From Chloroflexota bacterium (GTDB lineage Bacteria > Chloroflexota > Limnocylindria > Limnocylindrales > CSP1-4), in assembly GCA_013813905.1 (NCBI GenBank), contig JACCQX010000157.1:1-9770 (forward strand): a stretch of 9,770 bases of DNA, written 5' to 3'. The position numbers were made by a program, and so were the translations under genes. Under the pieces are notes generated by a model. It was not told where the DNA came from, made no database searches, and saw only the letters and a list, made by a program, of their open reading frames with translations. Shown in pieces: positions 1-7,151 of this stretch (position 1 is its first letter; each line of letters begins with the position of its first letter).

Positions 1-1983
1 CAGCTCTCGCGCATGGCCGACGAGGTGGAGCGGCTGTGCGGTGTCCGCCCCCGCGGCGCCTGGCTGGCGGAGCGCGTCTGGGAACCGTCGCTGGCGTATG
101 ACCTGGCCGCGGCGGGCTACGAGTACAGCGTCCTGGACGACAACCACCTCCGCGGCGCCGCCGTTCGCGACGAGGACATGTGGGGCACCTATGTCGTCGA
201 TGACCGCGGCCGGATGCTGACCGTCTTCGGGGCCGAGCAGGGTCTGCGCTACCTGATCCCCTGGCGGCCTGTGCCGGAGGTGATCGGGCACCTGCGCAGC
301 CACGCCACGCCAGACGGGCGACGCCTGGGGATCATGGGCGACGACGGCGAGAAGTTCGGAGCCTGGCCGGACACGTACGAGTACTGCTGGGGCGCCGCCG
401 GCTGGGTCGAACGGTTCTTCAGTGCCCTCGAGGCCGAGTCGGGCTGGCTGACCACCGTGCGACCGTCGGACTGGCTCGATGAGCAGCCGCCGCTGGGTCG
501 CATCGCCGTGCCGGCCTCGTCCTACGTGGAGATGACCGAGTGGGCGCTGCCACCCGCCGATGCGCTGGTCTTCCACGAGCTGCTGGCCGACGCCCGGCGG
601 CGCAACGATCCGGCGGCACGCTTCCTGCGCGGTGGCACCTGGCGTGCCTTCCAGGCCCGCTACCGCGAGATCAACGAGCTGCACAAGCAGATGCTGCGGG
701 CCTCGGCGGCGGTGGCTGCGCTGCCTGAGGGCGACCGACGACTTAGAGCGCAGGACCACCTGCATCGCGGTCAGTCCAACGATGTCTACTGGCACGGGCT
801 CTTCGGCGGCATCTACCTGGCCGACCTGCGGGTGGCCGCGCTGGCCGAGCTCATCGCGGCGGAGGATCTGGCGGCGGGTGGCCAGGTTGCCACCGCGCGT
901 GCCGACTTCGACCTGGATGGCCTTGACGAGGTGCTTCTGGGCGGACCCGGGCAGACCCTGCTGATCGACCTGGCGGAAGGCGGCGCCATCGGCGCATGGG
1001 ACCTGCTGGCCGGCCGCCTGCCGCTGGCCTCAGTGCTGCGGCGGCGCCCCGAGGCCATCCACGCGCGGCTCAAGGCGGCGGTGGAGGCCGGCACGGCCGG
1101 CCCCGCGTCCGACCAGCCCATCTCGCCCCACGACGCGGTCGTGGTCAAGGAACCGGGCCTGGAGCGGTACCTGGTCTACGACCGGCACGAGCGGCGGAGC
1201 TGTCTGGTGCACCTCCTGGACCCGGCCGTGGCCGCGGGACTGGGAGCAGCCGAGCTCTCAGCGGAGGAGTTCGACGACCAGGCGGACCTGGCTGAGGAGC
1301 CCTATGAGGTCGAGGAGCTGACCGAAGGGCGACTGGTGTTGCGCCGCGACGGCGCCGTTCATCCTTCTGGCCCCCGGCGCGACGGGAGCGCGGGCGGCGA
1401 CGGGGGATGGCCGGTCACGCTCATCAAGCGGTTCGAGTTGGGCGGGACGCGTCTATCTCCGGAGTTGGCCCTGAAGGCGGAGCTGCGCAATCGTGGCGAC
1501 ACGGCCCTGGAAACGGAGCTGGACCTGGAGTGGGCGTTCCAGATGCTCGGTGGCGGCGGTAACCCGGCAGCCTGGTACGCCGTGCCGGATGACGCAGCGG
1601 TCACGACCCGCACGCCGCACGACGGCAGTGGAGATGTCGCTGGGGTGGACCGGCTGGCCTTCGGCAACGACCAGCTTGGGGTGCGGCTGGAGGCGCTCCT
1701 GGAACCCGCGGCGCGGGTGATCTGGCATGCCATCGAGACCGTCTCCAATTCGGAGGGGGGTTTCGAGCGCGTGTACCAGGGCAGTGCCCTGCACCTTCGC
1801 TGGCCGCTCGTCTTGGCGGCCGGCGCGACGGCCTCCGTGGGCGTGCGCTTCAGCGCGACGCAGGATCGCGACCGTCTGGAGGAAGAGACCCGCGGCTTCG
1901 CGGACAAGACCCCGGCCGATCAACGCGGCGGCGCCAGCCAGCGGCTCCATCCGAAGGCGGGACGGAAGCCCAGCCGCTCGTAG
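1..1983 (+). CDS. GH57 4-alpha-glucanotransferase / alpha-amylase family protein (5' end outside window)
   Basis: A glycoside hydrolase family 57 enzyme that cleaves alpha-1,4-glucan and probably transfers the released glucan to another chain, acting on cytoplasmic storage glycogen or maltodextrin. The frame is open from base 1, so the gene starts upstream; the ATG at 13 is internal. Counting from that ATG, WLAERVWEP (17-25) is GH57 motif 3 with the nucleophile Glu20. GDDGEKFGAWP (109-119) is motif 4, with Asp111 the likely acid/base. The 91-residue gap between them equals the Glu123-Asp214 gap I recall for Thermococcus litoralis 4-alpha-glucanotransferase. ELHKQMLRAS (near 221-230) and NDVYWHGLFGGIYLADLR (near 256-273) are typical of the DUF1925/DUF1926 subgroup, whose beta-rich C-terminal region follows to about residue 625. 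Roughly 100 N-terminal residues with the first motifs are missing. A Gly-rich insert lies near 455-466. The last 21 codons overlap the convergent acetyltransferase gene. Family is clear; amylase versus transferase is not settled. Confidence 0.9.
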   Translation, partial: QLSRMADEVERLCGVRPRGAWLAERVWEPSLAYDLAAAGYEYSVLDDNHLRGAAVRDEDMWGTYVVDDRGRMLTVFGAEQGLRYLIPWRPVPEVIGHLRSHATPDGRRLGIMGDDGEKFGAWPDTYEYCWGAAGWVERFFSALEAESGWLTTVRPSDWLDEQPPLGRIAVPASSYVEMTEWALPPADALVFHELLADARRRNDPAARFLRGGTWRAFQARYREINELHKQMLRASAAVAALPEGDRRLRAQDHLHRGQSNDVYWHGLFGGIYLADLRVAALAELIAAEDLAAGGQVATARADFDLDGLDEVLLGGPGQTLLIDLAEGGAIGAWDLLAGRLPLASVLRRRPEAIHARLKAAVEAGTAGPASDQPISPHDAVVVKEPGLERYLVYDRHERRSCLVHLLDPAVAAGLGAAELSAEEFDDQADLAEEPYEVEELTEGRLVLRRDGAVHPSGPRRDGSAGGDGGWPVTLIKRFELGGTRLSPELALKAELRNRGDTALETELDLEWAFQMLGGGGNPAAWYAVPDDAAVTTRTPHDGSGDVAGVDRLAFGNDQLGVRLEALLEPAARVIWHAIETVSNSEGGFERVYQGSALHLRWPLVLAAGATASVGVRFSATQDRDRLEEETRGFADKTPADQRGGASQRLHPKAGRKPSRS

Positions 1984-2774
1984 AGACGCCGGGCGGCCGC
2001 GTTATCGTTCTCCACGGAGAGCCACACCAGCGAGCCGCCGCGCGCCAGCGCGGCACGCATGGCGACCGCCGTGACGAAGCCACCCAAGCCCTCGCGCCGA
2101 CGCTCCGGCGCCACGCCGATGCCGTATAGCCCCGCCGATCCGTAGAGCAGTGAGAGCCGAGCCACGGCCACGGCGACTCCACCCGAGCGGACCAGGAAAG
2201 CCCGAAGAGTGCCCCCAGCGATGCCCGCGCTGAGGCCGCGCACACGTCCCGCGGCGTCCCAGGCCGGAAGCCCGAAGATCCGTCGCTCCAGTGCCTCGTA
2301 CTCAGCGACGCTCCGCTCGGTGGCGGCCTCCAGGCGCAACCGCGGATCGAGGTGCGGCACGGCGACGGGGCGGCGGGTCCACATCGTCGTCTCTTGCCTG
2401 AGCTGCGACCAACCGGCCTCGGCGACTCGGGCCGGAAGGTCTGCTGGCCGGCTCAGGCCCTCGGCGAGGAGCAGCGACGGCCACGTTCCGTCCGCACGCG
2501 CATGCCGCTCCAATGCCGCCAGGCGGTCGCGCAACTCGCCGGCCGGCCAGCGCACCATGGCCGCGAGGTCATGACCCTGGCCTGGCGGCTCGGCCCGGAC
2601 GATCAACAGACCGAGATCGTCGTCCTGCCAGGCCCGCCCGCCTGCGTGGAGCGGCAGCACAGCAAGATGCCGCTCGATGTCGTCGAGCTCCTGGGCAGAC
2701 GGCTCCGGCGAAGCCTCATCGTCCCGGCGGCTTTGAGCGGACTCGGGCCGCCGGGTCGGCGCCGAAGGCCGCAT
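1920..2774 (-). CDS. GNAT family N-acetyltransferase
   Basis: An acetyl-CoA-dependent N-acetyltransferase of the GNAT superfamily; its substrate cannot be read from the sequence. With the ATG at 2774 it has 284 residues. The C-terminal half is a standard GNAT fold: strand 4 and the pyrophosphate loop lie at about 217-231 (YGIGVAPERRREGLG, the R-x-x-G-x-G type motif A), and motif B at 258-270 (NAAARRLYERLGF). The N-terminal half (about 30-135), ending in GWSQLRQETTMWTRRP, resembles the degenerate partner domain seen in long two-domain GNAT proteins; this is inferred. The start is uncertain. ATG 2774 has GAGGAG just upstream, though the spacing is short. ATG 2813 or GTG 2816 would add 13 or 14 residues of charged, unconserved-looking sequence. 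The gene is divergent from the sulfotransferase at 2900, and its last 64 bases overlap the convergent GH57 gene. Confidence 0.85.
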   Translation of the reverse strand: MRPSAPTRRPESAQSRRDDEASPEPSAQELDDIERHLAVLPLHAGGRAWQDDDLGLLIVRAEPPGQGHDLAAMVRWPAGELRDRLAALERHARADGTWPSLLLAEGLSRPADLPARVAEAGWSQLRQETTMWTRRPVAVPHLDPRLRLEAATERSVAEYEALERRIFGLPAWDAAGRVRGLSAGIAGGTLRAFLVRSGGVAVAVARLSLLYGSAGLYGIGVAPERRREGLGGFVTAVAMRAALARGGSLVWLSVENDNAAARRLYERLGFRPAFGWSRWLAPPR

Positions 2775-2831
2775 CTCTCCTCGCGCGGCCTCCGCGTTCC
2801 CGTCCCGCCGCATCACGCTACGACGGTCCAG

Positions 2832-2853
2832 CTGCCTGCGGCCGCAGTGGCAG
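2832..2853. promoter_or_regulatory. Imperfect dyad between divergent GNAT and sulfotransferase genes
   Basis: A perfect 12-base palindrome, CTGCGGCCGCAG, occupies 2836-2847. Flanking CTGCC (2832-2836) and GGCAG (2849-2853) extend the symmetry to 10-base arms with a two-base interruption on the right. It sits about 50-70 bases before the sulfotransferase start and upstream of the GNAT start, where a shared operator could lie. GC-rich palindromes also arise by chance, and no regulator gene is adjacent. Confidence 0.3.
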
Positions 2854-2885
2854 GAAGCGAACGGTGGGGCGTGACCATCGTCGTG

Positions 2886-2891
2886 TAGATT
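2886..2891 (+). promoter_or_regulatory. Candidate -10 box (TAGATT) for a leaderless sulfotransferase transcript
   Basis: TAGATT fits the TAnnnT -10 pattern and ends 8 bases before the ATG at 2900. No Shine-Dalgarno sequence precedes that ATG. Such spacing would place the transcription start at or next to the start codon, as in leaderless genes. No convincing -35 hexamer is seen about 17 bases upstream, which is why confidence is moderate. Confidence 0.4.
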
Positions 2892-2899
2892 GCCGCGGT

Positions 2900-3577
2900 A
2901 TGGCGGTCATCTCCCGAAGCCACAGGCTTCTCTTCATCCTGGCGCCACATACCGGCTCGTCGGCCATCGCCAAGGTCCTGAACGAAGAGCTGACCGGAGA
3001 ATGGATCCCGCCGAGAGAGATCCAGGACGCGGACGGGCGGATCCTGGCGCGGAGGAAGCACACCACGATGCGTCAGTTGCTGACGGCCGGCCTCATCAGC
3101 GCCGCCGAGCGCGCTGACCTGTTCGCGTTCTCTGCTGTCCGCAACCCGTTCGACGCACTCGTCTCCACGTACTTCAAGCATGCCAGCGCAGAGCCCACCA
3201 GGATCGCCAAGCGACGGTCTACGGGTCGGTCGCGCATCGTGGACTTCGCGGAGTTCTGTCAGGACCATAGCTTCGAGGAATGGATCGACTACGCCTTCAA
3301 GCCCGGCACCCTCGACCGACTGCGAGGTCGCGCCGCTCAGCAGGGCCCCTCCTACCATGATGACGTCGACTTCATCATGCGCTTCGAGCACCTCCAGCAC
3401 GACTTCGACGAGGCCCTCCGCCGCGGCGGGATCGAGGGTTCGTACGTGATCCCGCGCCACAACGTCACGCAGGAGCGGCAGACCCGAGACTATCGCGAGT
3501 TCTACAGCGAGGATTCTCGCCGGGTCGTGCAGCAGGCGTTCGCACCGTACCTGGAGCGCTTCGGCTACTCCTTCTGA
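2900..3577 (+). CDS. Small sulfotransferase, family 2-like (first paralog)
   Basis: A 225-residue protein that looks like a PAPS-dependent sulfotransferase, which would move a sulfuryl group to a hydroxyl or amine on a glycan or small molecule; the acceptor is unknown. The 5'-phosphosulfate loop is APHTGSSAI (15-23). The 3'-phosphate site is VRNPFDALVS (80-89), with Arg81 and Ser89 the expected ligands. DFIMRFEHLQHDF (157-169) and the C-terminal YREFY...YLERFGYSF pattern (198-225) match the end of family 2 sulfotransferases. There is no signal peptide or membrane helix, so it is probably cytosolic. The frame remains open upstream to 2513, but that part is antisense to the GNAT gene; ATG 2900 aligns with the start of the paralog at 4291. 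It converges on that paralog, with 30 bases between their stop codons. Confidence 0.8.
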   Translation: MAVISRSHRLLFILAPHTGSSAIAKVLNEELTGEWIPPREIQDADGRILARRKHTTMRQLLTAGLISAAERADLFAFSAVRNPFDALVSTYFKHASAEPTRIAKRRSTGRSRIVDFAEFCQDHSFEEWIDYAFKPGTLDRLRGRAAQQGPSYHDDVDFIMRFEHLQHDFDEALRRGGIEGSYVIPRHNVTQERQTRDYREFYSEDSRRVVQQAFAPYLERFGYSF

Positions 3578-3585
3578 GCCCAAAG

Positions 3586-3601
3586 CGACCGCACACGGTC
3601 G
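3586..3601. terminator. Small symmetric stem-loop between convergent genes
   Basis: CGACCG, loop CACA, CGGTCG form a perfect 6-bp stem with a 4-base loop in the 30-base gap between the two convergent sulfotransferase genes. It reads the same from both strands, so it could slow or end transcription in both directions. Only three T residues follow on the minus strand and no T-run follows on the plus strand, so it is not a strong intrinsic terminator. Confidence 0.35.
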
Positions 3602-3607
3602 GCGACG

Positions 3608-4291
3608 TCAGCCGCTGTTCGCTTCGAATGCATAACCCCAGCGGCCCAGGCGTTCGGCCCAGACTCGCTCGATGATGTGACGCGCTTCGGCCGTGTAGTA
3701 CTCGCGATAGTGGCGGCCCTTTCGTGCCGGCGTGACGTTCACCACCGGGATCATCACACGCGTCAGCACTCCGACGCTGCGCAGAGCCTCGTCAAGATCC
3801 GCCTGCATGCGCTCGAACCGGATGATGAAGTCCACTCCCTCGGTGTAGTCGCTGGGCAGGCCACGGCGGCGCCTGCGGGTGGCGCGCCTGGCCAGGCCGG
3901 CTGCGTATCGGCGACGCACGAACCGCTCGAAGTCCTCTGGCGAAGGCTCAGGGAGCCAGGCATCCGGGTGCTTCCGTTCCTCGGTGTCATCCGGGGCATC
4001 GAGGTCGATGCCGCGTGCGTACTCGGTGACCACCAGGTCGAACGGGTTGCGCACTCCGGCGGCGACGAAGAGGTTCGAGCGCTCCTCCGCGCTGATGGTG
4101 CTGGTGGCCAGCAGCTGTGAGAGCGTCTGGTGCTTCCTTCGCATGATGATGCGACCGGCCTCATCGCGGGCGTAGTCGTGCACGAGTCGGGTGCAGGCGA
4201 GCTGCTTGCGCAGCGCCCTCCCGATCGCGCTCGATCCGGTGTGCGGTGCCTGCAGGAAGAGGAACCCGACATCCCGGCAGATGATGGCCAT
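3608..4291 (-). CDS. Small sulfotransferase, family 2-like (second paralog)
   Basis: A 227-residue paralog of the gene at 2900-3577. Both keep identical spacing through residue 91, where I count 44 of 91 identical residues by eye. APHTGSSAI (15-23) is the PAPS phosphosulfate loop. VRNPFDLVVT (80-89) is the 3'-phosphate site, with Thr89 replacing the usual Ser. RRKHQTLSQLL (51-61) and DFIIRFERMQADLDEAL (154-170) are shared with the paralog, as is the C-terminal YREYYT...LGRWGYAF pattern. The middle (about 92-150) is diverged and has an arginine cluster at 135-143. The ATG at 4291 lies 3 bases after the stop of the DUF885 gene, with no clear Shine-Dalgarno site, so translational coupling is likely. 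The acceptor is unknown; a PAPS-dependent cytosolic role is inferred from the motifs. Confidence 0.8.
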   Translation of the reverse strand: MAIICRDVGFLFLQAPHTGSSAIGRALRKQLACTRLVHDYARDEAGRIIMRRKHQTLSQLLATSTISAEERSNLFVAAGVRNPFDLVVTEYARGIDLDAPDDTEERKHPDAWLPEPSPEDFERFVRRRYAAGLARRATRRRRRGLPSDYTEGVDFIIRFERMQADLDEALRSVGVLTRVMIPVVNVTPARKGRHYREYYTAEARHIIERVWAERLGRWGYAFEANSG

Positions 4292-4294
4292 CGA

Positions 4295-6121
4295 TCAGTT
4301 GCGGTGCCCCAGGATGCGCGCCACCCACTTGATGGGCGGGGACCCGTGCCTGATGACCGACTCGAGATGCGCCCGGTACTCGAAGCCGGGCGTCTCGCCC
4401 AGGTCGCCCACGATGCGCTGCGCGGGCACCGCATCCAGGCCGGCCCCTGACGCCAGGGCCGCACGCTGCCGAGCGGCCACCTCCATGTCCCACATCTCCA
4501 GCGATCCGAGGTAGTACGTGCACAGCTGGGTCGAAGTGAGCCGGGCCCGCAGCCACTTGGCGCGCGCCTCATCCGGCTCCTGGAAACCGCCCTCGACCAT
4601 CAGCTCCATGGCCGCCGCCTCGTCCATGCCGGCGGTGTGGATCTCCACGTCCATGATGGCGTTCGTGATGGCCCGCAGGTAGAACTTCCAGTGGTTCAGC
4701 ATCAGCGCGGGATCGTCGCCCCCGTAGCCCAGGTCCATCATCACCTGGGTCACGTAGACGGCCCAACCCTCGGCGAACATGCCGTTGGAGAAGATCGAGC
4801 GCACCAGCGATGGCGACCGGTTCGACCAGGCCAGCTGGAGGTAGTGGCCGGGCACCCCCTCGTGGATGCAGAGCAGCCGCAGCATCCGGTCGTTGTCCTC
4901 CCGAAGGTAGGACTCGACGTCCTCCGGCGGCCCGCTCTCGTCCGGCGGCGTGATCCAGAAGTAGCTCGACTGACCCTGGTCCAGGGGTCCTGGCGAATCT
5001 AGGAAGGCGCGACCGTAGGCGCGCATGAAGACGGGCGTCCAGGTGATCCTGAGTGCCTCATCAGGCAGTCCGATGAGGCTCCGCTCCCGGCAGAAGTCCT
5101 CGATGCGAGCGACCTCCTGCTGGCACCACTCGAGCAGCTCGTCCGGACGGCGGTGCTCGGTCGCGATGGCGTCCAGGACGCCGCGCACGATGCGGCTGTC
5201 GACATCGTCGTTCTCATCGGTTTCCTGGGGCAGGGGCTCTTCCGGCTTCCAGGTCGCCCACAGATCGCGGGAGAGCCGCACCATCTCACCGCGCACCAGC
5301 TCGTAGTCGCGCCGAGCGCGACTGCGCAGCTCCGCATAGCCCAGGTCGCTCGACAGCGTGTGGTGCAGCTTCTGCTGAAAGAGTCCCGGGCCCAGACGCC
5401 CGTCTCCCTCCGCCCGGCCGCGGATCTCCGTGTCGAGCGCCGCGCGGAACCGCTCCAGTGCCTCTCGCGCCGGTCCCGCGGCATCTTGCAGCGCGGCCAG
5501 CAGGTCCGGCTCTTCCCCGGCTTCGGCGCGGCGCTGCGCCTCGGCGATGCCCTCATCGATCAGGTCGCCCACGCCTGACAGCTGGGAGAGGGCGGTGTCG
5601 GTGTGCAGCAGCGAGACCGGTCGGTCGGGCAGCCCCAGGAGGTTCGCCCGAGCGTCCTCGAACACCTGCGCCAGGCCTTGCACCCGGTGGAGGAAGGCGT
5701 TGCCTCGATGCGACCAGGGCGCGTAGTCGCGTGCCAGCAGGCCGAACAGCCCGCTGCCCGCCACGTAGACGTAGGCCAAGGGGTCCCAGCTGGGCTCGCG
5801 CAGCACGCCTTCCTCGAAGCGCAGGTGGTCAAGGAGCTCCAGCATGATCCCGCGGTCGATCCGCTCGTCGGCCGACAGGTCGGCTTCGGGCATATCCCGG
5901 AAGCTCCGCTGATGCTCATCGACCATGGCTAGTCGAGCCAGCCGACCACTCTCGCTGAAGTCGCCCCACTGATGATCCAGCAGGTGATGACCGGTGAGGG
6001 TGGCCCAGACGGGATACGCCCCGAAGTAGTCGTCGAGGAAGGCATGGAACAGGTGCTGGAACGGCGTCGCGGGCGAGGGACGCGTGTCCTCGACCAGAGA
6101 GACGAACGGCTCGGTCGTCAT
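4295..6121 (-). CDS. DUF885 family putative metallo-hydrolase
   Basis: A 608-residue member of the DUF885 family, thought to be zinc-dependent peptidase-like enzymes; most members have no proven substrate. The signature HEGVPGHYLQ is at residues 420-429 (His420, Glu421, His426). FAEGWAVYV (449-457) supplies the likely third metal ligand, Glu451. The rest is predicted mostly helical, and the length is usual for the family. Many family members have a lipoprotein or secretion signal; this N-terminus (MTTEPFVSLVEDTRP) has none, so a cytoplasmic location is inferred. The start is supported by GGAG five bases before the ATG at 6121. It is the first gene of an apparent two-gene operon with the sulfotransferase 3 bases downstream. 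Family assignment is confident; the reaction is not. Confidence 0.88.
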   Translation of the reverse strand: MTTEPFVSLVEDTRPSPATPFQHLFHAFLDDYFGAYPVWATLTGHHLLDHQWGDFSESGRLARLAMVDEHQRSFRDMPEADLSADERIDRGIMLELLDHLRFEEGVLREPSWDPLAYVYVAGSGLFGLLARDYAPWSHRGNAFLHRVQGLAQVFEDARANLLGLPDRPVSLLHTDTALSQLSGVGDLIDEGIAEAQRRAEAGEEPDLLAALQDAAGPAREALERFRAALDTEIRGRAEGDGRLGPGLFQQKLHHTLSSDLGYAELRSRARRDYELVRGEMVRLSRDLWATWKPEEPLPQETDENDDVDSRIVRGVLDAIATEHRRPDELLEWCQQEVARIEDFCRERSLIGLPDEALRITWTPVFMRAYGRAFLDSPGPLDQGQSSYFWITPPDESGPPEDVESYLREDNDRMLRLLCIHEGVPGHYLQLAWSNRSPSLVRSIFSNGMFAEGWAVYVTQVMMDLGYGGDDPALMLNHWKFYLRAITNAIMDVEIHTAGMDEAAAMELMVEGGFQEPDEARAKWLRARLTSTQLCTYYLGSLEMWDMEVAARQRAALASGAGLDAVPAQRIVGDLGETPGFEYRAHLESVIRHGSPPIKWVARILGHRN

Positions 6122-6156
6122 GGCAGCTCCGGTGACGGTGCGCTGGGCGTAGTGAT

Positions 6157-6197
6157 GGCGGTGGGCCTATGCGAGCAACGATGAACGGGCCCACGCC
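6157..6197. promoter_or_regulatory. Inverted repeat in the DUF885 / holin-like divergent region
   Basis: GGCGGTGGGCC (6157-6167) pairs with GGCCCACGCC (6188-6197) over 10 bp with one bulged G, around a 20-base centre. It lies in the 150-base gap (6122-6271) between divergent genes, about 36 bases upstream of the DUF885 start. It could be an operator or, if the DUF885 promoter lies further upstream, a leader hairpin. I see no convincing -35/-10 pair in this gap. Chance pairing in GC-rich DNA is possible. Confidence 0.25.
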
Positions 6198-6271
6198 GGG
6201 GCAGGGGAAGATGCTACCCGCCGGCCGTACCATGTCGCAGGCGCGACCGCAGCGCCATCACGGAGACACAG

Positions 6272-6676
6272 ATGCTCGACTTCCTGGTCCGCCTGGTCAT
6301 CAACGCCATCGCGCTGGTGGTGGCCGTGATGCTGGTGCCCCGGATCCAGGTCGACTTCGGCGACGAATGGTGGCACCTGCTCCTGGTAGCGGCCATCTTC
6401 GGGCTCATCAACACCTACATCCGGCCCATAGTGTCGCTGCTCAGCCTGCCCCTCAACCTGTTCGCCCTTGGCCTGGTCGGGCTGCTGGTCAACACGGCCA
6501 TGTTGCTCCTCCTCGCCTTCGTCAGCGGCTGGCTCGCGCTGGGCTTCAGGATCGCCGGCTGGCCACCCGGTCAGTTCGACCTGGATGTGGTGATATACGC
6601 GGCCCTGGCCGCGCTCGTCATCTCGCTGGTGTCGACCGCGTTGGGCCTGGTGCGCCGGCTGGTGCCGGGCGTCTGA
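6272..6676 (+). CDS. Phage holin family (holin 4_2 / YvlD-like) membrane protein
   Basis: A 134-residue integral membrane protein of the family named phage holin 4_2 (formerly DUF360, YvlD-like). Despite the name, members are widespread chromosomal membrane proteins of unclear role, and nothing nearby is phage-like. Hydrophobic segments at about 5-22, 35-50, 62-92 and 106-128 suggest four helices. The conserved N-x3-RPI...LSLPLNLFALGLVGLLVNT pattern is at 47-75. GGAG at 6262-6265, six bases before the ATG, supports this start. It is divergent from the DUF885 gene and ends 29 bases before the stop of the convergent ChaB-domain gene. That gap holds a direct GAGCGT repeat but no terminator hairpin I could recognise. 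Confidence 0.85.
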   Translation: MLDFLVRLVINAIALVVAVMLVPRIQVDFGDEWWHLLLVAAIFGLINTYIRPIVSLLSLPLNLFALGLVGLLVNTAMLLLLAFVSGWLALGFRIAGWPPGQFDLDVVIYAALAALVISLVSTALGLVRRLVPGV

Positions 6677-6705
6677 GCGTCCGAGCGTATGACAGGGCTA
6701 GGCGG

Positions 6706-7089
6706 TCACTGCTTGCGCGCGATGGCCCGTGCCAGCTCGTTCTTGCTCATCGATGAGCGGCCCTTGATGTCCAGGTCCCGCGCTCGCTCGTAGAGCTCGT
6801 CCCGGGTGTGGCCCAGAACGTCCACGCCGCCGAACGTCTCACTACCGCTGTCGCGGGCATCCCGACCGCCCTTGGCCGCCTGGGGGTCGGAGGGTCCCTT
6901 CTGGTCCTTGGGCTCCCAGCGGTCGCCGACCTTCTCGAAGGAGTGCTTGAGCGACGAGAAGGCCGTGCGATGTGCCCGCTCGCCTTCCCCGTAGCTCTCC
7001 ACAGCACTGTCGTGCGTCTTGGCCCAGGTCCGCTGCGCCTTCTTGGGTGAGCGCCGGATGGTGTCCGGCATCTCCTTGTCGGCAGGCAT
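6706..7089 (-). CDS. ChaB domain protein with C-terminal Rho-N-like segment
   Basis: A 127-residue, highly charged soluble protein. Residues 1-66 form a ChaB domain (MPADKEMPDTIRRSPKKAQR, then THDSAVESYGEGERAHRTAF and FEKVGDRWEPK). E. coli ChaB was named as a regulator of the ChaA cation antiporter, but its mechanism is unresolved. A hydrophilic Gly/Asp/Ser linker (about 67-94) leads to a small helix-extended-helix segment at 95-127 (TRDELYERARDLDIKGRSSM, then SKNELARAIARKQ) like the Rho factor N-terminal or SAP-type nucleic-acid-binding motif. This arrangement is common in non-enteric ChaB proteins. GGAGG lies six bases before the ATG at 7089; an adjacent ATG at 7092 and an upstream ATG at 7110 are weaker choices. 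It is divergent from lysA, with no cation antiporter gene in view. A nucleic-acid-associated or stress role is inference. Confidence 0.85.
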   Translation of the reverse strand: MPADKEMPDTIRRSPKKAQRTWAKTHDSAVESYGEGERAHRTAFSSLKHSFEKVGDRWEPKDQKGPSDPQAAKGGRDARDSGSETFGGVDVLGHTRDELYERARDLDIKGRSSMSKNELARAIARKQ

Positions 7090-7151
7090 CATGATCCTCC
7101 GATCACTCATATCGAGGCGTGGTCCCGGCTTTGATGATGGCCTTCCGGCCA

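Noticed and set aside
2513..2899. In-frame upstream extension of the first sulfotransferase (129 extra residues)
   Set aside because: Most of it is antisense to the GNAT coding sequence and it is Arg/Pro-rich with no family similarity. The paralog starts at the position matching ATG 2900.
2813..3583. 256-residue open frame on the minus strand across the sulfotransferase
   Set aside because: It is the antisense shadow of a gene with clear sulfotransferase motifs, and its translation shows no recognisable domain.
3763..4572. 269-residue minus-strand open frame spanning the second sulfotransferase and the DUF885 end
   Set aside because: Wrong frame relative to both recognised genes; Ser/Arg-rich composition typical of shifted GC-rich frames.
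6272..6676. Phage remnant suggested by the holin family name
   Set aside because: No lysin, structural, integrase or attachment sequence is nearby, and this membrane family is widespread on ordinary chromosomes.
6677..6705. Possible terminator between the holin-like and ChaB genes
   Set aside because: Only a direct GAGCGT repeat is present; no stem-loop with a useful length could be drawn.
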